Shown here piece by piece: positions 29,401 through 39,160 of a stretch of 64,000 bases of DNA (its first letter is position 1; every line of letters begins with the position of its first letter). The translations under genes were made by a program, and so were the position numbers. The DNA is from Chaenocephalus aceratus (lineage: Eukaryota; Chordata; Actinopteri; Perciformes; Channichthyidae), in NCBI GenBank assembly GCA_023974075.1, contig CM043808.1, positions 21,328,824 through 21,392,823 of the forward strand, written 5' to 3'. A model generated the notes under the pieces. That model was not told the origin of the DNA, made no database searches, and saw only the letters and a list, made by a program, of their open reading frames with translations.

Positions 29401-31733
29401 AAAAGCCCCTCGGAGGCGTAAGCGCCATCAGCGGTGCTCAGGAGCCAAACGGAGCCATGCTCAATGAGACTCTAATTGCCAGCTTGCAGCAGAGCCTGCA
29501 GATGGGGCTGAGAGGAGGGAAGGGGATAGGGGCTTCGCCTTCCTCCCCCTCTCACAGCCCATGCAGCGACTACGATGACCCTTGGGTGCTTCGGCCCCGC
29601 AGTCAGAGTAGCACCAGTGCATGTAGCTCTGCAGCGTCACTTTTAGCTAATGCCAACTGTGGCGGCGTGTCTGGCGTGTATTCGCTCTGCCATGTGACGC
29701 CTGCTCAGAGCGACACCAGCAGCTTGCGCTCAGACTATGCTGATTCCTGGGGCTACTACATGGACTACCCGCGTAACCAAGGAGACCAGAGGGCACACTC
29801 CCCTCAGGCTCATGGCACAAACACCATGTTGGCCGAGGCTCACCCCGGAGAGTTACACAACGGAGGTGAGATCCTGAACGGCAGCCAGGCGCCTGGAGCT
29901 CCAGGGCAGGAGGGAGGCGTGGCAGCGAAGCCCAAGATGTCCACCTCCTCCCCGGACCGGGTGCACAGACTGACCTCGCCGTCCAGCGGCTATTCCAGCC
30001 AGTCCAACACCCCCACAGCTGGAACCCCCGTCCCCTCGTTCGTCAGGTCCATGTCTCCCTCGGGGACCCGGCCCAGGCCCAGGGTGCCCGAGAGGAAGTC
30101 CTCTCTCCTCTCCTCTGTGTCCATGTCCTCCTCTTCCACCTCCCTCTCTCCAACACCTCCGACTCAATTAAAAGCTTCGGAGCTCCTCCCCCACCACATC
30201 CACCCTTGCCACTCGTCTCCTCCTCAGCTCCCACCACCCCTCTGAGCCCACCTCCATCTTTTCCTCCCCCTCTACCGCCAAGCTCCATCGCAGGCCCTCC
30301 TCCTCCTCCAGCTCCCCCGTTACCAACCACTCCCAAGGGTCAAACACAGAGCCCACCCCCTGCTTGCTCCACCTCCCCTGATTTCCCTCCTCCTCCATCC
30401 CCTGATACACTATTCCCCTCCCAGTTCATCCTTCAATGGGAGCTTCAGTCCCCCACCTCCCCCGCCTATCCCCTCTACGGGGCCCCCTCCGCCTCCGCCT
30501 CCTCCATTGCCTGCTTTTGTCCCACCTTTCTCCTCCCCAGCCTTTCCTAAAGCAGCTCTCTCCACCAGCCCTACGAAGTCACCTAATCCCCTGATCACCC
30601 CGTTTGCGCTGCAGAGCGTTCAGCTCCGCTCCGTCAGGCGGCCCGAGAAGGAGATGAACGGCACGTCAGGCCACACAGGGCTGGACCTCCTTCAGGGTCT
30701 CAAGCCCCTGCAGAAGTCTCACTCCCTGGAGCATCCCACTCTGCTGTCAAACGGCTCCCTAGAAGAGGATTCTCGTAACTCCTCACCATCCCCCGTCTCA
30801 AAGCTCTTAGAAGACTTCCCTTTTGACTTCAGTATCACAGAAGACACGACAGATAGTGCTGTCGTAAATGGACAAGCTGAGGGATCAGAGTTACTTTGTC
30901 TTACACAGAAGAGACAAAGCAGAAGAACAGAATGTATTGCCAAGCCCCCCACAGAGCTCTGAAAGCTCCCCTGTCAAACAGAAGCCCCCAGTCGTCTCCA
31001 AGAAACCCAACATGTCTTTACTCCACCAATTTAGCCCCCAACCAATCATTGAACAGATTCCATCTCAGCATGAGGGTACAACCAGCCCGTTGCAGACAGA
31101 AGACCAAGTGGATGCGCTGCAAAGACAAATGAAAGAAGATAACATAAGTGAGCAACAGGAGGACGAGGAAACTTCCGAGACCTCCGAGGTTCAAGCTCAG
31201 AGCCGTGAAACATCTCCCATAACAACCCAGGAGGAGCACACACCTGCTGCTGCCGGCCAATCAAGTCCTGACCATGCCGGGTATACCAATGGAGAGGCTC
31301 ACGAAGAGGAAGAGGAAGAGGAAGAGGGAGATGGGACAAGTAGCACGACTGGATCCGTCAGCTCCAAGGAGGACGACACAGGTGAGTTTTACAGAAACCA
31401 TTTTGCTCTCTAATGTTTTATTATTTAAAAAGAAAAAAAAACCCACTCGTTTGAAATGGAGTCAATGAATTGTTGGTTTAGCTCATTTCCATAATCCCAT
31501 ATGGTTAGTCGTGATGCCACTGCCGGCTTGCTGTGCGGCCAACTCTCCAGGCAGCTGAGAAACGAGTGTTTCCTCCGAAGCGAACTTCAAACCTCAAGCT
31601 TTTAAAAACTGTGAAAATCGCTCAGGAGCCGCGGCTTATCACGGGACAGCCTCCTCTCGGACTCCCTGCTACCTTTCATATGCAGACATCTCTTGTGGTT
31701 ACTGTCCCTTCCTTTCCCTGCATTGCCCCCCCC

Positions 31734-31786
<53 letters not shown>

Positions 31787-33821
31787 CCCATCCTCCACTG
31801 TCTACTCCACTTCCCTCCACCGTTAATCCTTCTTTCCAAATATCAATTTGTTTGCCTTTTCCTCGCCTTTACTCTTAATCTCAGTCTCCTACTCTCTCTC
31901 TGTCCTGCTCACTATCCATCCCCTCTTCTGTCTGAGGTAAGGGAGGGGGGGGGGCTTCAAGTGTCCAGAAGAGGATGCTTTTCATGGTGGTAGGCAGAGG
32001 GGGAGGAGCTCCAATCGTAACAGAGAGGAGGGGAACGGATCTAGTGAGGGGAGGGAGGGAGGGGGGGGGAGCGTAAAGTGAGACTGCCTGCAGCGGCTCA
32101 GGCAGTCGGAGCGCAGACGGGGGAGGAGGAGGAGGAGGAGGAGGAGGTGAGAGGAAGAGGGAGGGAACCTGCAGACAGAAAGAGAATGTAAGAAGACAGT
32201 CCAGCAGCTCCTCCATGCGTCTCCCAGACAGCCAGGTTCATGCGACGGGACGCTGTCGAGGAAAGTGTGTGAGTTCCCTCTCTCGTTAGTGTGTGTAACT
32301 CGGATGTTTCTCTCTCAGGTGAGGTGTTCTTCTCCAGCGCGGCTGCACCGTCTCCTGTCCCGTCAGCCAACGGGGCCTCTGAGGAGAAGATGGTGACCCC
32401 GACTCCCCCCGGCCGCGGACCACCGAGGACCTTTTTGCCGCCATTCACAGGTACACTGGTGCTTCTTATGCTGTCTCTTCTTTACACACTCCAGCCTCGT
32501 CCCTCTGGACCTGCTTCTACTCCGAGTTGTTTTCCCCCTCTAGTATGTTGTCATTGTGTTTCCTTCCCCCTCTTTCTCATAACCCACAGTATATCACCTT
32601 GGCTCCTTCTCCCCCCTCGACCCATGATATGTCTTCTTCCATCTCCACCCCCCCCCTCCTCTTCCTCTGCCCTCCACCGCTCAGTCATAACTTTACTCAG
32701 CGCTGTCCCGTCTGGAAGCATCCATACCTGTCACACAGCCGCTCTCTGGGGTCTTCAAGCCCTGAGTGGCTTTTCCTGTTTCTGGTGTCATGGAAACGAG
32801 TCACAAGTCGGTGCCAGTCATATTTTGATCACGTCTGCGTTAGCGAAGTCACATTTGCGTTGCTCGTTCTCAGCAAGAGAGAAAAGGCGAGTGCTTTATC
32901 CATTATTTATCTGCTCGACACCCTCGGGTCCTAATCTAGGTTAGAGGCCACCGGAGAGATTTGTCTTTCTCCCTCTCTCTTCTTTCCTTCTTCCACACGC
33001 TGCTCACCGACATATACATGTTTCAAAGGGAGCTCACGCATACATCGCTCATGCAGCGGCAGTCGGGGTTCTCTTGAGCATCACAGCATTTCATTTCACA
33101 GGGTTTTATTTCAGCGACAGATTGCCGATGTATTTACGGTGCACACGTCACGCGTACAAGTGTGATTTATTGTGCACTTTAATTGGATGGCAGTGTTGTG
33201 TCAGCATGTGCGGGTAAACCTAACGGTGGCACTTTGTTTGTTTAGCACTTATGTTACTGCCTCTGTAGTGTGGCGCATATCGAATCATTTGACAGATTGT
33301 TTATAACCAGGGTAGTGATGACTGGAGAAGAATGAAATGTAAACTTAGCTATTTACATTATATCTTTCAATTATAATCCATTTGTGACATTTCAATTTAA
33401 TAATGAATAGAATATACGTCAGAATGATCAGCTTCAATTTGATATACTTTATGTTTTATAACATCTCAGTCGATGTTTCTTTTTCACCTGAGACGCATTT
33501 CCCCTCCCCCTCTTACCTGTCCAATACTTTCTTTTGCCCTCTCATTCCACCTCCATGTTGCCCCCTCGCTCTGGGAAAACCGAGAATGATGAAAACCCTG
33601 AATGAAATGTCTTTCCAGCTGCAGCCATAAAACACAACCTGTCTGGGGGCAAATCCTCCACAGCAAATGTAATACAGCCGGGAGAAGGAAATCCACGGAG
33701 CTCTCGGACACGGGTCTTAAATTGCAGCCTTGTTTACTTCTCTATAACGGGGATTGGTATAACCTTATATTTGTCTTCACCAACCATGAGTTCAGTATGG
33801 AGCTGTGGTGTGACTGAGTTC

Positions 33822-33875
<54 letters not shown>

Positions 33876-33907
33876 TGTGTGTGTGGTGTGTGTGTGTGTG
33901 TGTGTGT

Positions 33908-33953
<46 letters not shown>

Positions 33954-33962
33954 TGTGTGTGT

Positions 33963-34030
<68 letters not shown>

Positions 34031-36036
34031 TGTGTGTTGTGTGTGTGTGTGTGTGTGAGAGAGACGGTCTTATGTAATGCTGATAGGCTAATGTGAGCTC
34101 TCAGGGGACGGCGCTAGACGGAGGTTGCATTTAGGGCGCAGACACTTACTTTGCAGTGTTTCTAAAACGACAAAGCCGTCTTGGATTTTCTCACAAACCA
34201 TTCATACCCTCTCGTTGGACCTTCACGAGTATATTCTCTACACGTTTGCTGTCCTTCATGTAATCATTTCTTTCTGAGGATGTTTCTCCCACTGCTCCTT
34301 TGACTTTTAGCATCGAATGGCTCTCACAGAATCTGTATTCATGCATTTATCTCTGTCTCCCCTCTCCTCTCCTCTCTCCCTCCCTCCGCAGAGGGGCATG
34401 CTGAGGGTGGGTTCCTCCTTTCTAGAGAGGTGCGAAGTGGCAAGTAGCCCCTTCCCTATAATTAGCAAACCACTGCAGTGGCGCTACCTCTGGATTAGCA
34501 ACAGAGACCCCACAGTGCAGCCCCCTGGACCTCAGATTATTAACGCTGTTTTCCCTGCTAGCCCTAACCCCCCGCCCCCCCCACCCCCCCACCAGCCGGT
34601 GTAGGCTGAGTGAGTGGTGCAGTCAACCACTCTGATGCCCCCTGTTAAGAGGAGGCGGGATTGTCACTGTGATTAAAACTGCTTTGGGCACCTTTCCCAG
34701 TTTGTGTTTGATTCATGAGCTTTTCTGCAGAGCTGCAGCCTTTCTTTAACCAAAATGTATAACTCTTTTTCTGATGACCTTCTTTTCTTTTTGGAGCATC
34801 CACGCCACTCACTGCTTATTGTTGTACCTCTTTAAGATGTGTGCTGTGACGCATAATTGCTCGGGCAGTGCTGACATATGGCAAATATGGGACAAAGATT
34901 GCGCCGCGTGTTTTAAGTTAAATCCTTTTTTTGTGGAACATCTCCACAGAAACAATGACCAAGCTGGGCTGAAGGATGCTTCCTGCTCAGCTGCTAAATG
35001 AAATCCCATACGCTGCAGCCTCATTTGAATGTGAATGATTGGATCTGATGATTGCTTCCTGACAAACTCTTGCATTTCTTCTTGCTCTTTCCTCAGTTCA
35101 ACAATTAGTTTGCCCTTAAATGATTTAACTATATCAATTCAATAACCATCCTTGCAGTCACTCGCTCGCTCACTAAGCCACATTTGTAAAAACGTGTCAA
35201 TAATTAGATTTTCACCTTATCCTAGGTCGAAGCGGAAGGTCCTGGGACGCAAGGAGACGGAGGAGGACAAGTCCCGGGCTGGGAGCCAACCCCAGTCTCC
35301 ACCGGCCACCCCAACTGGGGGCTCCCCAGTGATGGGGTCCCCGGGTATGGCGTCCCCGGGCATGGCGTCCCCGGGCATGGCGTCGCCGGCCATGGCGGCC
35401 CCGGCCATGATGTCCCCGGTCATGATGTCCCCGGTCATGGAGTCCCCGGCCATGATGTCCCCGGGCTCGACGTCCTCCTTGCCCCGCCAGACAGGCTCCA
35501 TCCAGCGCAACCTCCGCAAGTCCTCCACCAGCAGCGACACCTTCAAGGCCCTCCTCCTGAAGAAGGGCAGCCGCTCAGAGACCAGCTTCAGGATGTCGGC
35601 CACCGAGATGCTTCGCTCCACCGGCCCTCGCACCCAGCGAACATACTCCGAGTCAGCGTTGGACTCTCCTGCTGCTTCTCCCTCCTCACTGGGGTCTCCA
35701 AACAGCCCCTGCAGCTCCCCAGGCCGCGGGAAGAGGGCAACAGATGAGTGGAGCCGCTACGACGCGTTCTCCCTGTCCTCGCCGACAGCATCGACCTATT
35801 CAATGAGCGGGTTCAAGTATGGGCGCTCCCGCACGCCGCCTTCTTCCGCCAGCAGCAAGTACAACGCCCGCAACCGAATGCTCAGCAGCCCAATGACAGT
35901 CATCTGTGAGCGGGAGGGGGAGCTGGCTGAGAGCGAGTACGGAGACCCTGCAGAAAGTCTGTCCGGACCCTCGGCTCAGACCCTGGCTGTACTCAATAAC
36001 TCCAATGGCACTTTATCTGGAGAGAGCAGAAGTTAA
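13965..36036 (+). CDS. nhsl1: NHS-like protein 1 (whole coding span, 8 exons)
   Basis: NHSL1 is a Nance-Horan-syndrome-family scaffold. From published family knowledge, it binds the SCAR/WAVE complex and tunes Arp2/3-driven lamellipodia and cell migration at the leading edge. Coding exons: 13965-14019, 17582-17734, 20865-20986, 23672-23876, 26279-26409, 28113-31381, 32319-32450 and 35226-36036, about 1,625 codons, close to vertebrate NHSL1. All introns are GT-AG. Family blocks are found in order: [81 protein letters not shown] and SSPMTVICE. The start exon is the short type without the WAVE-homology domain; a long first exon, if present, lies outside the window. About eleven 1-bp indels interrupt the frame while phases and conservation are otherwise kept, which suggests assembly error. 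Teleosts have nhsl1a and nhsl1b; I cannot assign which this is. HEBP2 as the next gene supports NHSL1 over NHS or NHSL2. Confidence 0.93.
14020..17581 (+). other. nhsl1 intron 1
   Basis: GT-AG intron of about 3.6 kb. It contains the interrupted (GT)n array at 15009-15278. Open frames at 15541-15795, 15892-16164 and 16717-16914 show no recognisable protein family and no paired splice signals. Confidence 0.7.
15009..15278. repeat. Interrupted (GT)n microsatellite in nhsl1 intron 1
   Basis: About 270 bp of GT dinucleotides with many isolated GG or TT interruptions, the largest such array in the window. Confidence 0.97.
17582..17734 (+). CDS. nhsl1: nhsl1 coding exon 2
   Basis: The acceptor TTTTCTGCAG precedes CTGTGTCC. 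The exon encodes the near-invariant NHS-family block [20 protein letters not shown], then [29 protein letters not shown] and R. It ends with one base and the donor GTAAGG. The frame is clean, with no indel. Confidence 0.95.
17735..20864 (+). other. nhsl1 intron 2
   Basis: GT-AG intron of about 3.1 kb with a short CA run at about 20275-20292 and a (CA)n array at 20391-20478. No other exon is supported. Confidence 0.7.
20391..20478. repeat. (CA)n microsatellite
   Basis: About 88 bp of essentially uninterrupted CA dinucleotides inside nhsl1 intron 2. Confidence 0.96.
20865..20986 (+). CDS. nhsl1: nhsl1 coding exon 3
   Basis: After the acceptor TCCTGCAG the exon completes G|AA and reads [20 protein letters not shown], then [21 protein letters not shown], ending in phase 0 before the donor GTACAC. 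This is the conserved tyrosine-containing NHS-family motif ([11 protein letters not shown]) plus an acidic tail. The frame is clean. Confidence 0.95.
21116..21129 (-). promoter_or_regulatory. CTCF-like motif
   Basis: The minus strand reads CCACTAGGGGGCAG, a near-ideal CTCF core. It lies 130 bp into nhsl1 intron 3. Binding is unproven. Confidence 0.35.
23007..23372. mobile_element. Non-autonomous hAT-like element with 8-bp TSD
   Basis: Left end TAGAGCTGCACGATAT, right end ATATCGTGCAGCCCTA (inverted), flanked by identical GTTCATAC octamers at 22999-23006 and 23373-23380. The interior has ATCGCGAT-type subterminal repeats and a G13 run near 23320. About 366 bp, with no coding capacity. Confidence 0.85.
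23672..23876 (+). CDS. nhsl1: nhsl1 coding exon 4, with two 1-bp indels
   Basis: It starts in phase 0 after CTTTAG and reads [20 protein letters not shown], then [16 protein letters not shown]. At about 23782 a single-base loss creates an immediate TGA, while the conserved [15 protein letters not shown] and [10 protein letters not shown] block continues in the next frame. Near 23866 an extra A in AAA returns the exon to its expected length: 205 nt gives phase 1, as family alignment requires. So the exon has one apparent deletion and one insertion, net zero. The donor is GTATGA. Confidence 0.85.
23877..26278 (+). other. nhsl1 intron 4
   Basis: GT-AG intron of about 2.4 kb. It holds a poly-T tract (24181-24200) and the TTAAAGGTGGGG MITE at 25462-25830. 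Confidence 0.7.
25462..25830. mobile_element. TTAAAGGTGGGGTAGG MITE, copy 1
   Basis: The left end TTAAAGGTGGGGTAGGT and right end ACCTACCCCACCTTTAA are inverted repeats. The similarity extends inward: AAACCGGCTCGAG at left, CTCGAGCCGGTTTCTCAAAC at right. A second copy with the same ends and interior lies at 52612-52996. The TTAA at the termini could be part of the target site (piggyBac- or Harbinger-like insertion), but the superfamily is unresolved. It encodes nothing. Confidence 0.8.
26279..26409 (+). CDS. nhsl1: nhsl1 coding exon 5, with three apparent indels
   Basis: This exon encodes the conserved [11 protein letters not shown] ... [18 protein letters not shown] block, which includes a basic nuclear-localisation-like cluster. 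It is 131 nt, one short of the phase expected from exons 4 and 6. A G appears lost at the 5' edge (GGCC after CCAG). Within the exon the conserved LINSDTMS peptide sits in a different frame from its flanks, bounded by one lost base before CCCTCATT and one extra C in TCCCCGCC. The net effect is -1, matching the length deficit exactly. Confidence 0.85.
26410..28112 (+). other. nhsl1 intron 5
   Basis: GT-AG intron of about 1.7 kb with a (CAG)n run at about 27427-27447 and a GA run at about 27498-27518. The long plus frame at 27487-27834 has no family resemblance. Confidence 0.65.
28113..31381 (+). CDS. nhsl1: nhsl1 coding exon 6 (giant exon), with five indels
   Basis: The giant NHS-family exon, about 1,089 codons. 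It opens [20 protein letters not shown] and holds [61 protein letters not shown], a serine-rich middle with [18 protein letters not shown], and [19 protein letters not shown] and [13 protein letters not shown] blocks. Proline-rich tracts (about 30190-30560) could bind SH3 or EVH1 domains. An acidic E-rich end (about 31300-31330) precedes the donor. The frame changes five times: about 28686 (C-run, -1), 28780 (-1), 30173 (A-run, -1), 30425 (C-run, +1) and 30860-30950 (+1). The net -1 equals the 1-nt deficit in exon length, so the reading is internally consistent. Confidence 0.9.
31382..32318 (+). other. nhsl1 intron 6
   Basis: GT-AG intron with a (CA)n run at 31735-31783, G-rich tracts near 31945 and 32060, and a (GGA)n run at about 32117-32147. 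Confidence 0.7.
31735..31783. repeat. (CA)n microsatellite
   Basis: About 49 bp of pure CA dinucleotides in nhsl1 intron 6. Confidence 0.95.
32319..32450 (+). CDS. nhsl1: nhsl1 coding exon 7, one indel
   Basis: The split codon G|GT follows exon 6. The exon reads [20 protein letters not shown], then SEEKMVTPT. The conserved [14 protein letters not shown] block that should follow is in the next frame. The shift falls in the C-run at about 32404-32410, and the exon is one base short of the expected phase. It ends CAC AG before the donor GTACAC. Confidence 0.88.
32451..35225 (+). other. nhsl1 intron 7
   Basis: GT-AG intron of about 2.8 kb with a large interrupted (GT)n array at 33823-34057. An acceptor-like CTCCCTCCGCAG at 34391 precedes an open stretch of about 70 codons without recognised homology, so a cassette exon is possible but unsupported. 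Confidence 0.65.
33823..34057. repeat. Interrupted (GT)n microsatellite
   Basis: About 235 bp of GT dinucleotides with single-base GG or TT interruptions in nhsl1 intron 7. Confidence 0.97.
35226..36036 (+). CDS. nhsl1: nhsl1 terminal coding exon 8
   Basis: AG|G joins exon 7 as Arg, then [17 protein letters not shown] follows without any frame break to the stop at 36034-36036. Blocks: a methionine/proline pentapeptide repeat (35331-35465), [60 protein letters not shown] and [10 protein letters not shown]. These are the family's conserved C-terminal motifs. The C-terminus ends GTLSGESRS. Confidence 0.95.
35331..35465 (+). repeat. 15-bp tandem repeat coding for M-x-S/A-P-x pentapeptides
   Basis: Nine imperfect 15-bp units of the type ATGGCGTCCCCGGGC lie in frame in nhsl1 exon 8. 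They encode [10 protein letters not shown] (three times), [10 protein letters not shown] and similar pentapeptides. The frame is preserved. Confidence 0.9.
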
Positions 36037-36653
36037 CGAGCAAGGAGCGCCCCTTCGATACAGGGAGCTAAACTCTATCATCATAACCAGGTAGCAGGCA
36101 GGAAGAGGAGCCAATAGCTGGCCCTCTGGAGAGAACTTCCTGTGCCACTCCCCCCCAAAGCCCGAAGGGGTGGGTGTCAGGTGCTGATGTGAGGTCAGAG
36201 GTCACGCCGTCATGGACAGAGCTGAACTTTATCTGAAGTGGACTGGTTGTGCTGCAGCTTTTCATGGATTCTCACATTTGTGTTGAAAGAAAAGTGTTTC
36301 TTTTACACCTGGTGTTTTAAGTATGTTTTCCATTTGTTTTGCTGTTTTCTTTTCATGTCCCTAACACGCAGGACCTTTTACGTTTCTTTGAAGAACAAGG
36401 TTGGGGTGGTAAACTAAGATGAAGTGAAGGAATTGAAAAGTAACTTTGCTGCTGTGGTGCTACGTAGCTTGGCAATTGGAAAGGGTGGGATGTAGACGCT
36501 CGACTTGTGAACCTCCTCAGCTTCTGCTTCTCTTCTGTTGGCTCTGGAAAGTGTTTGAATGCACCCCCTTGTGCAAGTGTTGGCTTCAAACAGCCCATCA
36601 CATTGTGGAAAGAACGAGAGGAAGTGGTACGACAGAGAGCACCACGGTACCTC

Positions 36654-37135
36654 TTAAAGGGGACCTATCATGCAAAATGCACCTTTGTACGTCTTTTATA
36701 CATGAATGTGTCCCCGGTGTGTCAGGGAACTCAACCCTCTCTTTTCCTCCGTACCCAACATCTCTAAAAACGGGGCTACAACGGATCTGATACAGACTGA
36801 TACAGATTTGAAAATAGTCTAACGTCAGTGACGAGGAGCTCCGCCTATATGGCCAACTCTCCACCAATCAGGGGAATGAGAGGTTGCCGTGGCATGGTAA
36901 CAGCATGGTAACATGGTAACATGATGCTGTAACTCGGCCCCCTCCTTTGCAGGGGGGCGTGGTCAGCTGCAGCGCATGCAAAGACGGGTGGAGGAGAGCA
37001 AAATAGAGCGAAATGAGGCATGGCTATAATGCATGATCTGTTTGGTATTTTGAAAAAGAAAACGTATAAATATACCTTATATAGGTATGGCCCTACCATA
37101 TATTATTCAAATATAGCATGATAGGTCTCCTTTAA
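36654..37135. mobile_element. TTAAAGG-type MITE in nhsl1 3'UTR
   Basis: The left end TTAAAGGGGACCTATCATGC and right end GCATGATAGGTCTCCTTTAA are inverted repeats. The TIR resembles the elements at 40964-41379 and 45953-46635 (TTAAAGG then CACCTATTATGCAAAAT), so all three belong to one broad family. It is non-coding, about 482 bp. Confidence 0.8.
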
Positions 37136-37380
37136 GCTGTGGGTATGGCCAGGTTTTGCTTCTTGTTCTTAGGTCAGAGCTGGGGTGTTCAGTGGTCCGT
37201 AGAAAGTGCGGAGGGCTCAGAGCTTAGTGATGGCCAGGAAGTGAGAAACTGTGAAGTTTAAAAGACACCAAAACAGAAAATGTGTTCTAAAAACGCTCAT
37301 AACATTTTAGTTTATAGATTTTGCATTGTTCATAGGTCCTTTTCTTTGTGACTTTAAAAACATGTTTTAAAGATTGTTTT

Positions 37381-37386
37381 AATAAA
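37381..37386 (+). terminator. Polyadenylation signal AATAAA (nhsl1, proximal)
   Basis: AATAAA lies 1.35 kb after the nhsl1 stop, in a T-rich context followed by a GT-rich stretch (about 37400-37410). Another AATAAA at 38259-38264 is a distal alternative. Confidence 0.5.
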
Positions 37387-38258
37387 CAAGTGATGTCATG
37401 ACTTGTGTTTGGGGGTTCAGTATGAATCTATACATGTAAAGAGGGGATGACATTAAAAGAGAAGCTTATGTTACTGTCCGGGTCTTGTAGTGTTCATGTT
37501 TGTTACCAAAGAGCTGAAAAATAATCTGGAAGTGAACACAATCTGAGTTTGGCTTCTCAGCGTGGTGCGTTGCGGTCGAGTCGTCGCTAAATTTGCTGCG
37601 ACCTACTAGAAGCTTTTTAGGGCTCGAATGAATTCTATAATGTTAACATTTCTGCTCAGTTTATCTTTTTGCAGTTTTATATGATTCTGTATGTAAATAC
37701 ATAGAGGACTTTTAAGTAACATTTTGACTTGTTTTCAAAGACTGTACATTTTTTAGAGCCCAGCGTTTGCTGAAAGGGAGTGGTTTCCTATTTGTAGATT
37801 ATTTATTTTCACATAGCAGAGCTGTGATCTTAGTTCACCAGAGAGGTGATGGAGGGCCACATTTACTACGCTGATCCCTCCTGGCTGTTTCCTTCTTTTA
37901 AAAGTGCTTCATATAACAACAAAAATGCAATCATGTCAATATTTGTGCTACATCCTTCAACTGCCCTTAATCCGTAGCCATGCAAAGCCAGCGCTGGTGC
38001 TCTCAGCTGAGTAAATGTGGTCTCTATGGAGTCATAAAGAGAGGAGACAGGCGTGAGACCTCCTAACAGCCATAACACTCCGTGGGTAATTACCTGTGAC
38101 CAAAGTGTGTCTGAGACCCCGCTCGGCCATGATTGAGCACCTGGGGCTCCGAGCTTTGTCTCAGGACAGGAAAGCGTCTCAATCGCAGGCAGCTTGTGAA
38201 AAGACACGACAGAAAAAGTACTTGGAAGAGCTGCTGAAGCTCATGTGTATGTCTGTGT

Positions 38259-38264
38259 AATAAA
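38259..38264 (+). terminator. Polyadenylation signal AATAAA (nhsl1, distal candidate)
   Basis: AATAAA about 2.2 kb after the stop. It would give a longer 3'UTR, as is common for this gene family. Confidence 0.3.
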
Positions 38265-38694
38265 AACAAAGTGATATTTAAAGAGATGGTTTCTGTCATT
38301 TTCTATAAGTGTGTGTGAGCCATCTGCCAAAACGCACAGTCTCATTAGTGCCATTGCCATGACACCCACACTCGTCCGTCAAGCCCCAGAGGGCCCACTC
38401 CCCCCCACCCAAAGGTTATCAGTTATGTCTCCTTCTGGGCATCCTATTAGGACACACACTCATTCACAGGCTCGACCCATAATAGACCTATCCAGTGACT
38501 GTCTGACTGCCCACGACTCACACCAGTAATATGTGGTGGATCCCTTCCCAAGGGCACAGAAAGGATGACCGCCCCTCAGTATTTACAATGAAGTCCCTCC
38601 ACCTCCAATTCAGCAGTGCCATCTGCTCTCTCACACTGTGTCCATCTTGCCGTCAGACCGAAATCAATGCAAATTCCTCCCCGCCCAAATATAT

Positions 38695-39160
38695 ATAAGG
38701 GCCCCCCCCCCCATTATGAAAAATTTCACTTTTTTGATGAGGTTCCCCCGTTGAGTCAGGAAATATTTGTTTAGATAAGGGTCCCCTAAGAACTTACTTT
38801 TAAGATGAGGATCTCCCCCCATTATATAATGTTAACTCTTTTGATGTTTATATAAAACATTTTTTATTTACATAAGGGCCCACCCTTATATAAACATTAC
38901 ATCTTTTAGATAAGGGGCCTCCCTACGATAATTTTTTTTTTTTTTTAAAGATATAATTCAAGTAACAATATATACACACATACTGACAAACCAAAATGTC
39001 CATTTCAATCCCACCCAACAACCTGTACACCAGTCCAGAAAGTAGTTTTTTTATAACGGTCCCCCTTAAGTCCAGAACTCTTTTTAAATATAAGGGTCCC
39101 CCTCATAAAACATTCTTTTTCATAAGGGTCCCCCTTTAGATAAAACAGAATAAAAAAAAA
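38695..39160. repeat. Degenerate TAAGGGTCCCCC repeat
   Basis: Six or more imperfect copies of a short ATAAGGGTCCCC(C)TTT motif alternate with AT-rich spacers and homopolymers. I do not recognise the family. Confidence 0.55.

Larger units (their letters stand above)
36037..37400 (+). other. nhsl1: nhsl1 3'UTR (proximal)
   Basis: Downstream of the stop there is no further coding exon. The stretch includes a complete MITE (36654-37135) and ends near the first good polyadenylation hexamer at 37381. Confidence 0.6.

Noticed and set aside
28500..31446. Many antisense open frames over nhsl1 exon 6
   Set aside because: High GC and serine/proline codon bias on the plus strand creates long shadows on the minus strand.
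23672..32450. nhsl1 as a pseudogene
   Set aside because: All splice sites are intact, conserved motifs persist across every break, exon 8 is clean, and comparable indels occur in hebp2 and cmtr1.
34391..34605. Possible nhsl1 cassette exon after an acceptor-like CTCCGCAG
   Set aside because: Exon 7 joins exon 8 directly as in the family, the peptide is unrecognised and no donor of the right phase was found.
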